Assembly (NCBI GenBank): GCA_030248135.1
Contig: JASANC010002749.1
Location: 1 to 64,000, forward strand
Source of the DNA: Theristus sp. LFF4_11
Taxonomy: Eukaryota > Nematoda > Chromadorea > Monhysterida > Xyalidae
Length of the DNA: 64,000 bases
Reading direction: 5' to 3'
Part shown: piece by piece, positions 11,001 through 22,104 of the stretch
Numbering within the stretch: position 1 is the stretch's first letter
Layout of the letters: every line of letters begins with the position of its first letter
Translations under genes and position numbers: made by a program
Notes under the pieces: model-generated
Told to the model about the DNA's origin: nothing
Seen by the model: the letters and a program-made list of their open reading frames with translations, nothing else
Database searches by the model: none

Positions 11001-12581
11001 CACCAACTGCAGGTATGGGCACGGCAGGGACTGGTAAGTAAGTGCGGCTTGCTTTCATTTGAAAAAACGCGTTTTTAAGAATTTCAGTGAAAAAAAATTA
11101 TGAACTGCTGAACTTTTCCAAAAAAGGTTGTTCTTGTTTTTGGTATCGGGGTTCCTCTGCTCCACTGCTCAACTTCTCCAATTTGCTTCTTTTCAAAAAT
11201 CAGAAAATTCCCGAAATTTGTCGATTTTTGTACCGCTCACCGATTGCTCTTTTCTGTATCAAGGTAAAATAAACGCTACTATGACCTATTTTTTAAACGT
11301 GTCCCACTGAAATGACGTCATGTGCCACAAAACATGCGCTTGCCGTTCACAGCAACCCAGACTTCCCGTTTAGCCGATTTCTTCCCGTAAACAAATGGTG
11401 AATGTCGAATCAGTCACGCCAAACTGAAATTTTAGTGCCTGTACTTTGACAAACGGACGTTTTTAAAAGCCAATGACGTAATTTTAGTCAGGACACGTTT
11501 GAATAAATCCACAATACCTATTTTTCGGTTTTGCGATTCAGTGCGTTTGCAGACGTAGAAAGGAACCTAATTTCAATCTGTGTGGCAAATCTAATTAGCA
11601 TAAGTGACCCGGCCCTATTTTGGGGACTCGGATCACGTTACCAAATTTGAACTCCCGCGTGGTGCTTGAAACTGATTGCCCATGAGTTTCAGGACCAAAA
11701 TAAAAGATCAAAAATATATGTATGTGACTCCGGTAGCACGATTTCTCCTCCGCTTGCCTTTTTTGTGTGCAGCGCGCTGATTGGCTGCACGGAGTCGGCC
11801 AGTCAGAGACGCGAATGTTGTAAATTTTCAAAGTCGGACACTACTCACTTTGCGAAGTAACACTGACTCACGCTGAACGGCAGTCAGAACACCAAATCAT
11901 AAGGAATCAGCTGATTGACTACTACTGATTGGGACTCACTGATTGGTTTTACCACGCGAGTCGTGGCAGCCTATCGCCTTGTCCGGCGCTAAATGTCAGA
12001 ATACATCGCTTTACTGTAGATTTGCTCGAATCGCTTTTCGCGCGAGCAATTTGTTCGTATTCTAATCTGCTGACCATAGTTTTGTTTGGATGTCTGTTTG
12101 AACCACTCACTTTTTGCGTAGAATACAGAGCATACGAAACTTTGAATTACATCAAGAAGAACGAATGCATCGGGAAAACCCGATTTATGGCTAAATATGT
12201 TTCCTTGCAACTCGCGATTTCGTTGTTTCTTCTTTCAACACTTCTGTATTATTCGCGATAAAAAGTGACAGGTTTTTAAAAAAGAAAAACATAAATAGGT
12301 TTGTGTACTGTGAGGAGAAAGCTGTCGAGCCTCGACGAATGTTGTTTTCACCGTTTTAGGGCGCCAAACTGCGCGCCGCGCTCTCGCGTAGTCCATCGCC
12401 GACGCGCGGATCGAGCTCAAACGATGACGACGACGATGACGACGATTCGCCTGATGTTTCACGGCAACAACAAAAACCTGGAACGTCACGTGCTGCTGCG
12501 ACTGGTGAACGCAATCAAACGTCGGAAATCACGCCCAACTCGAGTGACGTCCAGAAATCCCTGGCGAGACGCTCTTTGTGA
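5097..12581 (+). CDS. PCYT1: Choline-phosphate cytidylyltransferase (CTP:phosphocholine cytidylyltransferase)
   Basis: Makes CDP-choline from CTP and phosphocholine, the rate-limiting step of phosphatidylcholine synthesis. Exons: 5097-5367 (end tentative), 5689-5823 (start tentative), 6137-6259, 6640-6791, 7062-7169, 8000-8113, 9987-10127, possible microexon 11013-11033, 12360-12581. From exon 3 onward the phases join. Length is about 421-428 aa against 367 in human. The N-terminus has a basic KRKAK stretch (possible nuclear signal) and a polySer run. The catalytic domain has [18 protein letters not shown] (HxGH), [18 protein letters not shown] and [12 protein letters not shown] (RTEGIST-type motif). 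Exon 7 is the amphipathic lipid-binding domain M. The last exon has a Ser-Pro tail and eight Asp. The start ATG follows CACACC. The exon 1/2 junction is the only weak joint: donor GTCTGT with acceptor TCAG at 5688 fits the phase. Confidence 0.95.
7143..7662 (+). repeat. 104-bp tandem array copying the end of PCYT1 exon 5 and its donor
   Basis: Five units start at 7143, 7247, 7351, 7455 and 7559, a constant 104-bp step. Each unit contains the last 27 exon bases (GTGGAGACGCAGCGCACCGAG), the GTTGTT donor, then half of MITE family B (GGCATTCATGAAGCAGTGTT). The first unit includes the real exon end; the others are intronic decoys. Confidence 0.95.
7742..7960. mobile_element. MITE family A, copy 1
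   Basis: Inverted ends TACAGTCGAA and TTCGACTGTA flanked by TA. Both arms carry the subterminal AATCAGCTGATT box and GCATGCATTCTGTGCA-like boxes. Lies in PCYT1 intron 5, about 40 bp before the acceptor of exon 6. Confidence 0.85.
8163..8939 (-). mobile_element. Non-autonomous hAT-type element, copy 2 (inverted)
   Basis: Same TAGGGTTGGC/GCCAACCCTA ends as copy 1 but in opposite orientation. Flanking 8-mers GTAGTAGA and GTGGTAGA match at 7 of 8 bases, a decayed target duplication. Located in PCYT1 intron 6, starting about 50 bp after the exon 6 donor. Confidence 0.9.
9011..9894 (+). mobile_element. Non-autonomous hAT-type element, copy 3, carrying a nested MITE
   Basis: Ends TAGGGTTGGCA and TTTGCCAACCCTA. 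Exact 8-bp target duplication CGCTTGAT at 9003-9010 and 9895-9902. About 100 bp longer than copies 1 and 2 because a G-rich MITE sits at 9494-9593. It lies in the same PCYT1 intron as copy 2, inverted to it and only 71 bp away. Confidence 0.92.
9494..9593. mobile_element. Short G-rich MITE nested in hAT copy 3
   Basis: Terminal repeats CCGTATTAC and GTAATACGG flanked by TA. Interior has CCCCCATGGGGG and long G runs. The same site is empty in hAT copies 1 (near 3400) and 2 (near 8460), which read GTGTAATTGGTGG or its complement without interruption. It looks like a deletion derivative of the 450-bp elements at 28051, 48337 and 52125. Confidence 0.85.
10230..10300 (+). repeat. Degenerate copy of the PCYT1 exon 7 end and donor
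   Basis: The segment ACATGCCGCC...AATTGACATTGTGAG at the end of exon 7 (10105-10133) reappears about 160 bp downstream with small changes, including the GTGAG donor. The copy is followed by a run of G. It is not needed for the reading frame. Confidence 0.75.
11013..11033 (+). CDS. PCYT1: Possible 21-nt microexon of PCYT1
   Basis: Twenty-one bases between CTGCAG and a perfect GTAAGTAAG donor. It would add seven residues (VWARQGL) in phase 0 between exon 7 and the last exon, both of which have phase-0 edges. The upstream pyrimidine tract is poor. Without it the message still joins in frame, so it could be optional or not real. Confidence 0.4.
11285..11512 (-). mobile_element. MITE family C, copy in PCYT1 intron
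   Basis: About 225 bp with ends reading TTTAAACGTGTCCCACTGAA and its complement, next to TGACGTCA boxes. Near-full relatives lie at 24322-24550 and 30262-30490. Partial ones start near 45174, 56146 and 60677. Confidence 0.75.
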
Positions 12582-13712
12582 GGTTTTGTTGTGGTCGATA
12601 ATGTTCTCGTCTGAAGACAATTGCACTCGGATACGAATACAGTGATGTTATACAGTACAGTCGCAAACAAACACACAGGCACACACGCGTGTTGCGATAA
12701 TTTTGATGTGTGTGTGTGTGTGTGCCTGTGTGTTTGTGTTCTAACTGCAACATCACTGTGTTTGATTTTGCACTTTCTTCAGTACAGGCGACTAGTGTCC
12801 GTGAAAATAATGTATTGTAATCGAACCCGCTAAAGAACGACATGGGATTTATGCTGCACACACAAGCAATTCTGTGCGGTTTGGTGTTTGATTTCGCGTG
12901 CTGATTGGCTGCAGCTAACTGCTAGGTGGACCAATCAATGAGCCTATTTCTAAAGCAGCTTGTTACCTGACCATATATGGATTGCTTGTGGTTACAGTTG
13001 GCACTATTTTTAAGAATACTGTATCTGCAAGTGGTATAAAACAAGAAGTTTATCTATTTTCTCGTGCTTTTGAATGGTTCGATTTTCAAACAAACGGTTT
13101 TTTGTTGTTTTTTTTCTCTAAAAGCTCTAAACTAGACAATGAATAAACAAATTAGAGCGGATTTCTCAACAACTGCAGCTGTATTATGTTTGTTTTTTAC
13201 CGCTTTTTATCACTCAATTTGAACTCACTTTGTGCACTAAGGTACTAAAAACTGTTTCAGGATATTTCTTTTAAACTCGGCATTCGTCACTGTGTTTCAG
13301 TAACAGTACAGCTATACGTACTTTCTTCGACTTTCGTGTTTCGCCTGATTTGGTTATTTTGTGGCATGTGTGTTTTTTATATTTATTTACTGATTTTCTA
13401 TATTTACATGATACCGCGATCTTTTCTAATGATACTGGGCATTGGGTTGGCGGTTGGGTATTGGGCATTATTTTCAAATCAACTGTTTTTCGCAAACCCT
13501 GGTTGACGTGATTGATTTCCAAACAGTAAAATACCAAGGTGGATTGATTTCGTTTGATCAACGTCAAAGATGACAGTTTTATAAATTCAATGTTTCGCTG
13601 TTTTTTGCAGTTTTTTGCCCATAGTGATACTTTACGAAAGAAAATGTCTCATGCAATATTATTCTTGTCTTGTGTTTTTTTCTTATTTTTGTGAGTGGTC
13701 ACACGTCTGGTA

Positions 13713-13811
13713 CAGTGTGTTTTTTTAAGCCCGTCATTTGGAGAGCACGCGAAACTTTGAGTCAAAGAAGAATGAACGTGGATCGGGCTTGGTTGGAATC
13801 AAAAATGCTAT
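13713..13811. mobile_element. MITE family E, left half (split by the inverted-repeat element)
   Basis: Matches the first half of copies at 56262-56452 and 61678-61880 (GAAGAACGAATG...GGGTTTGGTTG). The second half, CCGACTCCGTTCTTTTTTCT to GACAGGTTTAAA, resumes at 17546-17620 after the inserted 3.7-kb element. Confidence 0.7.
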
Positions 13812-13815
13812 TTAA

Positions 13816-16800
13816 GAGCCAGTTCGTGTAAGAAGCGGGAAATTTGCTAGTAAACCCGGAAAGCTATGTCACGGATTTGGCTTAAACTTTCAGGATCCTT
13901 TATGTTACGCAAGAAAACATGCCCGCTGCCCTTATTTTTGTCAGATTTGAAAATTTTCTCAGTTTTCAGCCAAATGTTTGAAGCCGGGTTGACATTCATG
14001 GTCAAAAACTGAAATTTTCACAAAACCGTCATAACTTGCGCATACTTAAAGATAACAAGAAAATTCAAAACCACGTTGTAGAGCTTGTCGAGGCGCATCT
14101 TTTTGGCATAGCAACCATATTTTGAAAATGTTTCATTGGTTCACTAAAGTCAAAAAACCAAAATTTTCGACCCTCCAAAAAACGGTCAAATTTTCGGGAA
14201 AATGCCTGTCAGTTGAAATAACGGAATTGCGGCAGTGGGGGACTATGATAGCGAAACCAGTAGGTTGGTGGGGGGTTCAGTGCACCATTCGTTTCTCCGG
14301 AGCTCAGAGAGCCAAAGCACTTTTTTGCGCCACAAGTTGGGTATATCGAAAATGGACTTTTTCGACTTTGCTGCGTTCAAGTGTACAAAACTCTGGTTTC
14401 CCGCAACCAAATGCAAAAATTCAAACGCCACCGAATAGAGCTTGCAAAAACGCATATTTTTGATACCGAAGTCATTATTTGATAAGCATTCGTGTGTCTG
14501 TTAAAAAACGAAAACGTCATTTTTTAAGGGTGAAAGCAGCGCGATGGTGGATTTGCACTCCCCACGTTCAAGTTTACCACATAAACGTCAGTTTTTTGGG
14601 TTGTTTTCAACGCTGAGCAAAATTGAAGTGATCTCATCTGTAATTTGGGTTTATTGAAGCTTGATTTTGGCCATATTCTGGACAAAAACTCAATATTTGC
14701 CCCGAAATTTGTGTCGTTTTCTTTGCCACCAAGGCCAAACAAAATGTCTTCCTTTTTCAGGTTGTTGAAGGCACTGACACAAGTGAAATGTTGCATCAAT
14801 TTTGTTTTAAAATGATTAACTTCAGTTTTTGGCAAACGTTCGGGCCAGAAAATGAAACAAAAAGATTGGCAGTGGCCTTCATGTTTTCAGGTTATCGATG
14901 TGCAGTTCAACGCGTTTTGTGATGTGCATGTGGGCCATCTCCTGTTCAATGATTGTTGTTCTTTTTATAGTTTAAAAAATTGTGCAAGCCTGATGTGCTA
15001 ACAGAAAATGTTTCGCTTGAACACTCAATTTCACGTTGTCACCGAACTGGTTGTTCTAAACCGGTTGAAGTGTTCTTGGGATGCACAAAAGCTGGTTCAA
15101 ACACAACTGCTTTTCTTGCTTCACATAGAATTACTTCATCTCTTTTCACGAATGATTTGATCCAGTGAGTGCAACATGTCTTGACTTTCAGTTCATGCGA
15201 TCATTATTTGCCCCACATAATAGGGATGCATGTTCTGCACGCAAAAATGGCCACCTCCTCCCTCTTTTCACGCACGTGATACTTGTTGTGAACAGTAAAC
15301 GTGTTGTTCAAGTGTTCGTTCTGCTAAACACTGATTGACGATGCCAGAGCCAGATTCTGATTGATTTTTTTACTCTTTCCCATTGCTGGTGACTGGCCCA
15401 AAATTGCCATCGTCATGCATTTTTTGATTCAGCCGAAAGGTTGCGTGGCGCACACCGGAACGGTCAACCTTGTTGCCGACTGTGAAATAGCACGGAGGCA
15501 CCCATTTGCCCTTGCAAAATATGGCTCGTGTGTTTTTTGGCTACATATGTACAGGGTGTCCCCAAAAAACATAACAAAAGTAAATGGCTCGTGAGAACAT
15601 TTTCGGCGCCCACCGCTACAGCGGTGGGCAAAAAAATCATCGATGATCGGCTGCTGCACCAGAAAGTGATCATCAGTTTCAAACATTGAATGTCGGCGTT
15701 CATTGAGAACAATGGAAAACACATTGAGCAGCCGAGAAAAATGAAACTGAACCACCGTGAGCATGAACATGATGACATCAGTGAAGTTGAAGCTGACGAT
15801 GAACTTGTGCCACTGCCAGATGAATTTCTCGATGACGACAATGATGTTTATCTTGAGTCAAAAAACTGAATTTAGGTGATTTTTGAGTTTTTACGTATTT
15901 CTGCTGAAATATTATTGAAAAACTGGATTTTCGGGATAAAATTTGAACACAAAAAATGTGTTCCTTAGTTCTAAAAGTGTTTCAAATTTCACGGCTTCAC
16001 GTGCAACCAATCGGCCGCACGAGCCATTTACTTTTGTTATGTTTTTTTGGGACACCCTGTATATTCGCTTTACACCAGTCGTGTGCGCGTGGTGCGATAT
16101 CCCAGTCAGTTGAGGGGTTACATCTCAGATCGGCACCGCACGAACACAAATGTGATATTTGATTCGTATTACGGAGTCTGTTCCATGAAATAAAGAAAAA
16201 ACTTTTTGGAGTTGCTGTTCCGAATTTTTTTCGCCTCTTTGTCGGAAACCCGTGTTTTTGAACCCGCTTTTGTGCATCCCAAGAACACGTCAACCGGTTT
16301 AACCCAAGAACAACCAGTTCGGTGACAAAGTGAAATTGAGTGTTCAAGCGAAACATTTTCTGTTAGCACATCAGGCTTGCACAATTTTTTGAACTATAAA
16401 AAGAACAACAAGCATTGAACAGGAGATGGCCCACATGCACATCACAAAACGCGTTATACTGCACATCGATAACCTGAAAACATGAAGGCCACTGCCAATC
16501 TTTTTGTTTCATTTTCTGGCCCGACCGTTTGCCAAAAACTGAAGTTAATCATTTTAAAACAAAATTGATGCAACATTTCACTTGTGTCAGTGCCTTCAAC
16601 AACCTGAAAAAGGAAGACATTTTGTTTGGCCTTGGTGGCAAAGAAAACGACACAAATTTCGGGGCAAATATTGAGTTTTTGTCCAGAATATGGCCAAAAT
16701 CAAGCTTCAATAAACCCAAATTACAGATGAGATCACTTCAATTTTGCTCAGCGTTGAAAACAACCCAAAAAACTGACGTTTATGTGGTAAACTTGAACGT

Positions 16801-17541
16801 GGGGAGTGCAAATCCACCATCGCGCTGCTTTCACCCTTAAAAAATGACGTTTTCGTTTTTTAACAGACACACGAATGCTTATCAAATAATGACTTCGGTA
16901 TCAAAAATATGCGTTTTCGCAAGCTCTATTCGATGGCGTTTGAATTTTTGCATTTGGTTGCGGGAAACCAGAGTTTTGTACACTTGAACGCAGCAAGGTC
17001 GAAAAAGTCCATTTTCGATATACCCAAATTGTGGCGCAAAAAAGTGCTTTGGCTCTCTGAGCTCCGGAGAAACGAATGGTGCACTGAACCCCCCACCAAC
17101 CAGTAGTGTTTCGCTATCATAGTCCCCCACTGCCGCAATTCCGTTATTTCAACTGACAGGCATTTTCCCGAAAATTTGACCGTTTTTTGGGGTGTCGAAA
17201 ATTTTGGTTTTTTAACTTTAGTGAATTAATGAAACATTTTCAAAATTAGGTTGCTATGCCAAAAAGATGCGCCTCGACGAGCTCTACAACGTGGTTTTTG
17301 AATTTTCTTGTTATCTTCAAATATGCGCAAGTTATGACGGTTTTTGTGAAAATTTCAGTTTTTGACCATGAATGTCAACCCGGCTTCAAACATTTTGCTG
17401 AAAACTGAGAAAATTTTCAAATCTGACAAAAATAACGGCAGTGGGCATGTTTTCTTGCGTAACTTAAAGGATCCTGAAAGTTTAAGCCAAATCCGTGACA
17501 TAGCTTTCCGGAAATTTCCCGCTTCTTACACGAACTGGCTC
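13816..17541. mobile_element. 3.7-kb element with 1.29-kb inverted arms and TTAA flanks (piggyBac-like target)
   Basis: Left arm 13816 to about 15104 is the inverted copy of about 16252-17541. Arms start GAGCCAGTTCG and are bounded by TTAA on both sides (13812-13815 and 17542-17545). Each arm contains the same 104-codon open frame (minus 14524-14835, plus 16529-16840), identical in translation, with no family I recognise. The spacer holds a mariner-type remnant. TTAA duplication is the piggyBac hallmark, but no transposase is seen and arms this long are unusual. Confidence 0.8.
15550..16061. mobile_element. Tc1/mariner-type remnant in the spacer of the inverted repeat
   Basis: Inverted ends TACAGGGTGTCCCC and GGGACACCCTGTA, with identity continuing into ACATAACAAAAGTAAATGGC. 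The plus strand at 15655-15867 encodes a broken copy of the transposase C-terminus also seen at 53887-54180, with the shared acidic tail DDELVPLPD. TA flanks fit Tc1/mariner insertion. Confidence 0.85.
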
Positions 17542-19410
17542 TTAACAAAACATGATTTCTGTCCAACCCGACTCCGTTCTTTTTTCTGTTTTGCGGGTTC
17601 TGTTGTGTGGTAAAATGATGACAGGTTTAAAGAAACCTATCTAGATACTTCATGCTGAGTGATAAGTATACATGGAATGGGATTGAATTTTTCCCCACCA
17701 TGTTCTTTTTGTGGGTGTATTTTTTTGGTTTTTGCACGAATACGGATGCTGATATGACAAGAAACTTTATTTGTGCAGTTTTATTTATTTATTATTTATA
17801 GAAAATAAAATTATGTCCAGTCAAACGGTGAAGCAAACGCATTTTTTGTTCATTCTGCGTTTGAGCCTGTGGCATGCTTATTGGCTTATCGATCGACCTT
17901 GTTGGGCCAATCAGTGAGTCCAATTCAAAAGCAGCTGATTACAGATTACATTAGATTACAATTCGAAATTCCACAGTTCGACAAGAAAAGCAGTGGTGGT
18001 GGACTTTGAATCGCGGTGAAAAAAAATTAGTTCCCATTGAAAAGGAGAACAATGCGTACTTTTAGTTGTTCGTGTGTAAAAGCGGATATTTTTCACAAAC
18101 TGCAACTTCAAAATCAGCAGCAATAAAAAAAGCCGTGTAGTAATCAGTAAAACTGTAAATCTATCTTCAACCTGGCAGACACACAAAAATTTCTGAACAC
18201 ATGCAGATTTGCTGGATGGATACACACGCGCAAGAAACATACACGCGTTATTTGGGTCGAACATTATGTTGACACATCGGAGTTTTGAAAAACATCAGCG
18301 GGCAAAGTTTATTTTGAAAAATATTTTCATTTTAACACAGACATGCAGACACTGATACAAACAAATATTAAAAACACACTGCATTATTGCTCTGTTTTAG
18401 TATGGTTATTATCACCTGAGTCTGAGATAATGTAAAATGCTGCCAAATCGCATTTTAGTTATTTTTTTTTGCTTGAATCATAGTTGTATAGCCATCTAAC
18501 CACCAAAGTTTCAGGTACAGTTCATGAAAACTATCTTTCGGTTTTTTCTCAATGCACTTCACAGACACTGTATATGTAACATGTAGCCGTTTTTTTGTGC
18601 GGAATTCCGCCTGCCTAATAGACAATGTATCCCATGGCACATTTTCGATATTTTACACATTTATGCATATCAAAAACGTTGGTGAAGTTGCATTTTTGCA
18701 CAATGTGGTATGATTATGAAAAATTGTTCTGTTGCAGTGATATCTGATGCGTTTTTTGTCCAAAACGACTGCAGTAATGGCTGTTTTTGCCGCTGTTCCG
18801 CAGCGCCCCATGGGTAACGACCTTGGATTATCGAAAGCCATGACTTTGCCGTCACTGCAAGCAAGAAAGTTTAGCGCGCGTTTCGGTGTTTTTTTTCAAC
18901 AACGCATTTTTTAATAAATTTTGCAGGGAAATAGAAACACCGTCGTTTCGGATTTCAATTGTGTTTGCAAGTTTATTCTCTCTAAACAATCACTTTTTTC
19001 ATCACTTTTTGTTCAAAACTGTGTCGTTGCCTGTTTTTTTGTTAACTTGTTTTTTTCGTTTCGGTCATTATTGTTGAAAATAAAGAACTTTTCTGGATAA
19101 AATTCTGTTTTCTAAAAGTTTTTCGCTTCTTTCAAATGAATTACTCGAATAACAAAACGGTATCGTTGTGTTGGAAACTCGGCGTCATAAATCCTTGAAA
19201 TTATACATGTGTTTAACGGTATCCTTTTTGGTTTCGAGACTCAATGCGGTCGCAGGCAGGGTAGGAGAACGTTTCATAATTTGCGCGGCAATTCAAATTT
19301 GCGGCGTCGTCGCATTATTGAGGATTCGGATTGATTTCTTTTAAAACTATACTGTAGTATCAAAAATTGCGGCAGCGTGAAAATTTGTACGCGTGGTCAA
19401 ACAATCGCAG

Positions 19411-19463
19411 GCATTTATGCAGGTGAAACACCAGGTTCATGCGCTGCTGGAGACGAAAGTCAA
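19411..19463 (+). CDS. Weak candidate upstream exon of the peroxidase
   Basis: A short coding-like stretch (AFMQVKHQVHALLETKV) follows TCGCAG and ends at a GTACGG donor. Its position resembles the helix before the catalytic domain in peroxidases, but this is inference. It ends in phase 2 and does not join directly to the exon at 22105, so at least one more exon would be needed. The donor overlaps the end of MITE F. Confidence 0.25.
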
Positions 19464-19735
19464 GTACGGAATAACCGAGTAAACATGGCAGCTTTTTTCA
19501 GGACGCAAGGTGCGCGCGAAATTTGAATGAAAAAAAAGACGTTCAGAAACCAGATTGTGTGCCAAATTTGACGCTTTTTAGACTGATGGATTCTTCGTGC
19601 TATTCTGTTCATTCTTATTCCCTTGCACACATGAATAGGAATTATATTGGCATTTTTGAAAAAGACAACTCCTAGTCTGCGACTGATCCCGCCTTGATGG
19701 ACTGCCTTATTTATTCGGCCATACTGTAACAAGTT
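19464..19735. mobile_element. MITE family F, copy 1
   Basis: Inverted ends near GTACGGAATAACCGAGTAAA and TTTATTCGGCCATACTGTA, interior AAAAAGACGTTCAGAAACC. Copies at about 23320-23540 (right end lost), 43172-43415 and 49362-49617. Confidence 0.75.
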
Positions 19736-21892
19736 GGTGCACTGCACTCGCACACAATGTTGACCCATGTGTTGACCCATCGATCAACAAACTGTTGACC
19801 TCTTTGTTGACTTTTTTGACTGCGATCTCTCCTCTTCGTTCATCCTGAATTCAGTTTTTCTGTTTTCAAGGCACCCAGACTGGAATAACGCAAACTGTAC
19901 ACATAGTTGATCGCTTGATTGGTTGTTGTTGTTGTGATCCTGTGGCAAATTTTGATGGCTTTTCACAGGTCACATGTATTTTCGTACTGTGTAATCGCCT
20001 GCATTGTTTCCTTCAAACGTACATTATGTCGAAGTGGGGGTGGGTACATCTTCGCATGAATCAACAACAACACGTTTTTCGTGAACTTATTTTCATAAAA
20101 ATATTCATACATGTGTATCGTTGAACAACTGGTTTTGAACTAAAACGTTCCTTTGTGAAGTGACCACAACTCATAATGCGGATTTGTAAAAATAATACCA
20201 GACTACTTTGTTCGTCCGTCAATGACTATTCTCATTCATCTCATTTTTGGACAATATGAAAACCATGCAAGTTGCAGATAGCAATTTGTCAAACGGCCTC
20301 AAACGTTTTTTACTTCTTCTTCCGGAACTGGCTTTTCAAAAAAACAAAGCGATCAGAAAAAATAAGGCAACCACTGTTGTTGAAAGTGTGCCAAGAAAAT
20401 TAATAAATTGGTAGGCAACCTCGCACCCGGTTTTCAAATCGACTTTTTTATTTGTTCGAAAGTCGACATTTTCTTCGCGTATTCACTTTTTCTGTGAAGG
20501 TTTCTTTTTTCTCTGGACATTTCATTTCTCATCCTTTTCGTGAGATCAATTAAGTTTGTCTTGCACATTTGCACTTGCGAAAAAAGTGTTGTGAAGAACG
20601 ATTTTGTACACTTGTTCAATTTCAACATGGCTATTAGACGTGTAAGTGGGGTGTGAAATTGCTATGCGAAAAAAGAAGTTTGTCAAATTATTCGTAAACT
20701 TCCACGCTTTTCGATACAGTAGCTTAAGATTGGTTGCATTTTGAACTGCGCCGTTGCTCACACAGCCAATGAACCATAACGATTCACTGTTCAAGAATTC
20801 GTGTGCGTTTTGATGAAATGTGAAAACGTGGTTTGCTGGAAAAAATAACTTTTGTTAAGCACATTTTCTTGTGTATATGTTTATTGTCATTTCTATGTTT
20901 TATCTTTTTTTGTTTCGCAGAACTATTTTTGAACTTGACAAGTTTTTCTCCGCACCGATTGATGGAGTGATTCGTTCGGATAATCATAAAAGGACATTTT
21001 TATGTTCATCCATGTCCAGCAGAACAAAAAACATGAGTCGCACAACTTTGTTAGCGGTCATTTGAGAGCGATTTATGTCTGAAAACAGCCTATTTTCTTC
21101 AGAAATCTAGGCCGAATATCATTGCAAAACAGCTTTTTTCATCTTGTCACGTTGCGAACATGACTTGTGATTGTGACGTCTTGTCTATTGTTTCTTTGAC
21201 ATTCTTTATTTTTTCAGTTTTTTTCTCCGATTACCATGTTATTCTTTTACACGGCAAATTCAGACAGTTTGTTGTAGGCGAGCTTGCAAAACCGCAAACC
21301 TTCGTTTGACCGACGGTGAAGATAAAACGGGCGAAACAACCAAGAAAAACACATTGGGTAATTCGAAGAAAAAAACGGCGACAAAAATTCTGTTCGAAAC
21401 CAACACCTGAAAAATGCTCCTGTGATGTGTCATGCGTTCTAAACGAAGAAAAGATCGTTAAAACAAAAGAAAAAACGAATAAAATGAAGTGAGATAAAGT
21501 GTGACAAAAATGCGATGGACTTCGACTGGCTATTGTTTGCTGAACTCTGATTGGCCGGTGGTTTTCCCGTGGCCAATCATTGTCGTCTGTCTTGTTGCGC
21601 AGAATGTTCTGGTCACACATGTGCACGGTTTGGATCTTTTGATTTCTTGTTAAAATTATATTATCTAAAAATGCGGGAGACGGACTTTCGATACGACTTT
21701 CTGAACAACTTTCGAACCAGAACTGAAAGTCGGACGACTTTTTCGTGTAGGCTTTTCTGTTCTCTGTAGCAGTTCAATTCAACGTATGTAGTTCGTCAGT
21801 TTTATTGAAAGCATTATTACCCGACCGACAGTTCTCAACTAACACACCTAGTAACATAAGAACACACAAAAAGTTCGTGATCGACCAACCGC

Positions 21893-22050
21893 AAACTGAA
21901 CTATAAGCAATCGGCTGATAGGTTGCCGATCACGTGTGATGCATGCGTTCCGCGCAGGCATTTTGCTGCGGAGGCGGAGCGTGTCCTGCACAGCAAGCAC
22001 GCATACACGTGATCACCAATCAATCAGCTGATTGCCTATAATTTAGAGTT
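21893..22050. mobile_element. MITE family A, copy 2
   Basis: Arms with AATCGGCTGAT / AATCAGCTGATTG and GATCACGTG-type boxes around a GGAGGCGGAG core. It ends about 55 bp before the acceptor of the first recognised peroxidase exon. Confidence 0.75.
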
Positions 22051-22104
22051 GGGTGTGTGTGTTTTGGCATTACCTAGAAGACAGAAACGCAACCGCGTTT
22101 GCAG

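Larger units (their letters stand above)
12582..22104. other. Gene-poor, repeat-rich region between PCYT1 and the first recognised peroxidase exon
   Basis: It holds the 3.7-kb inverted-repeat element (13816-17541), a CA/GT palindromic MITE near 12660-12750, MITE F at 19464-19735 and MITE A copy 2 at 21893-22050. The signal peptide and propeptide exons of the peroxidase should lie here but I could not identify them with confidence. 17600-19400 and 19900-21800 hold AT-rich sequence with no exon I trust. Confidence 0.5.

Noticed and set aside
14524..16840. Identical 104-codon frames in the two arms as a host gene
   Set aside because: They sit in inverted arms of a transposon-like element and have no recognised family or splice context; kept only as part of that element.
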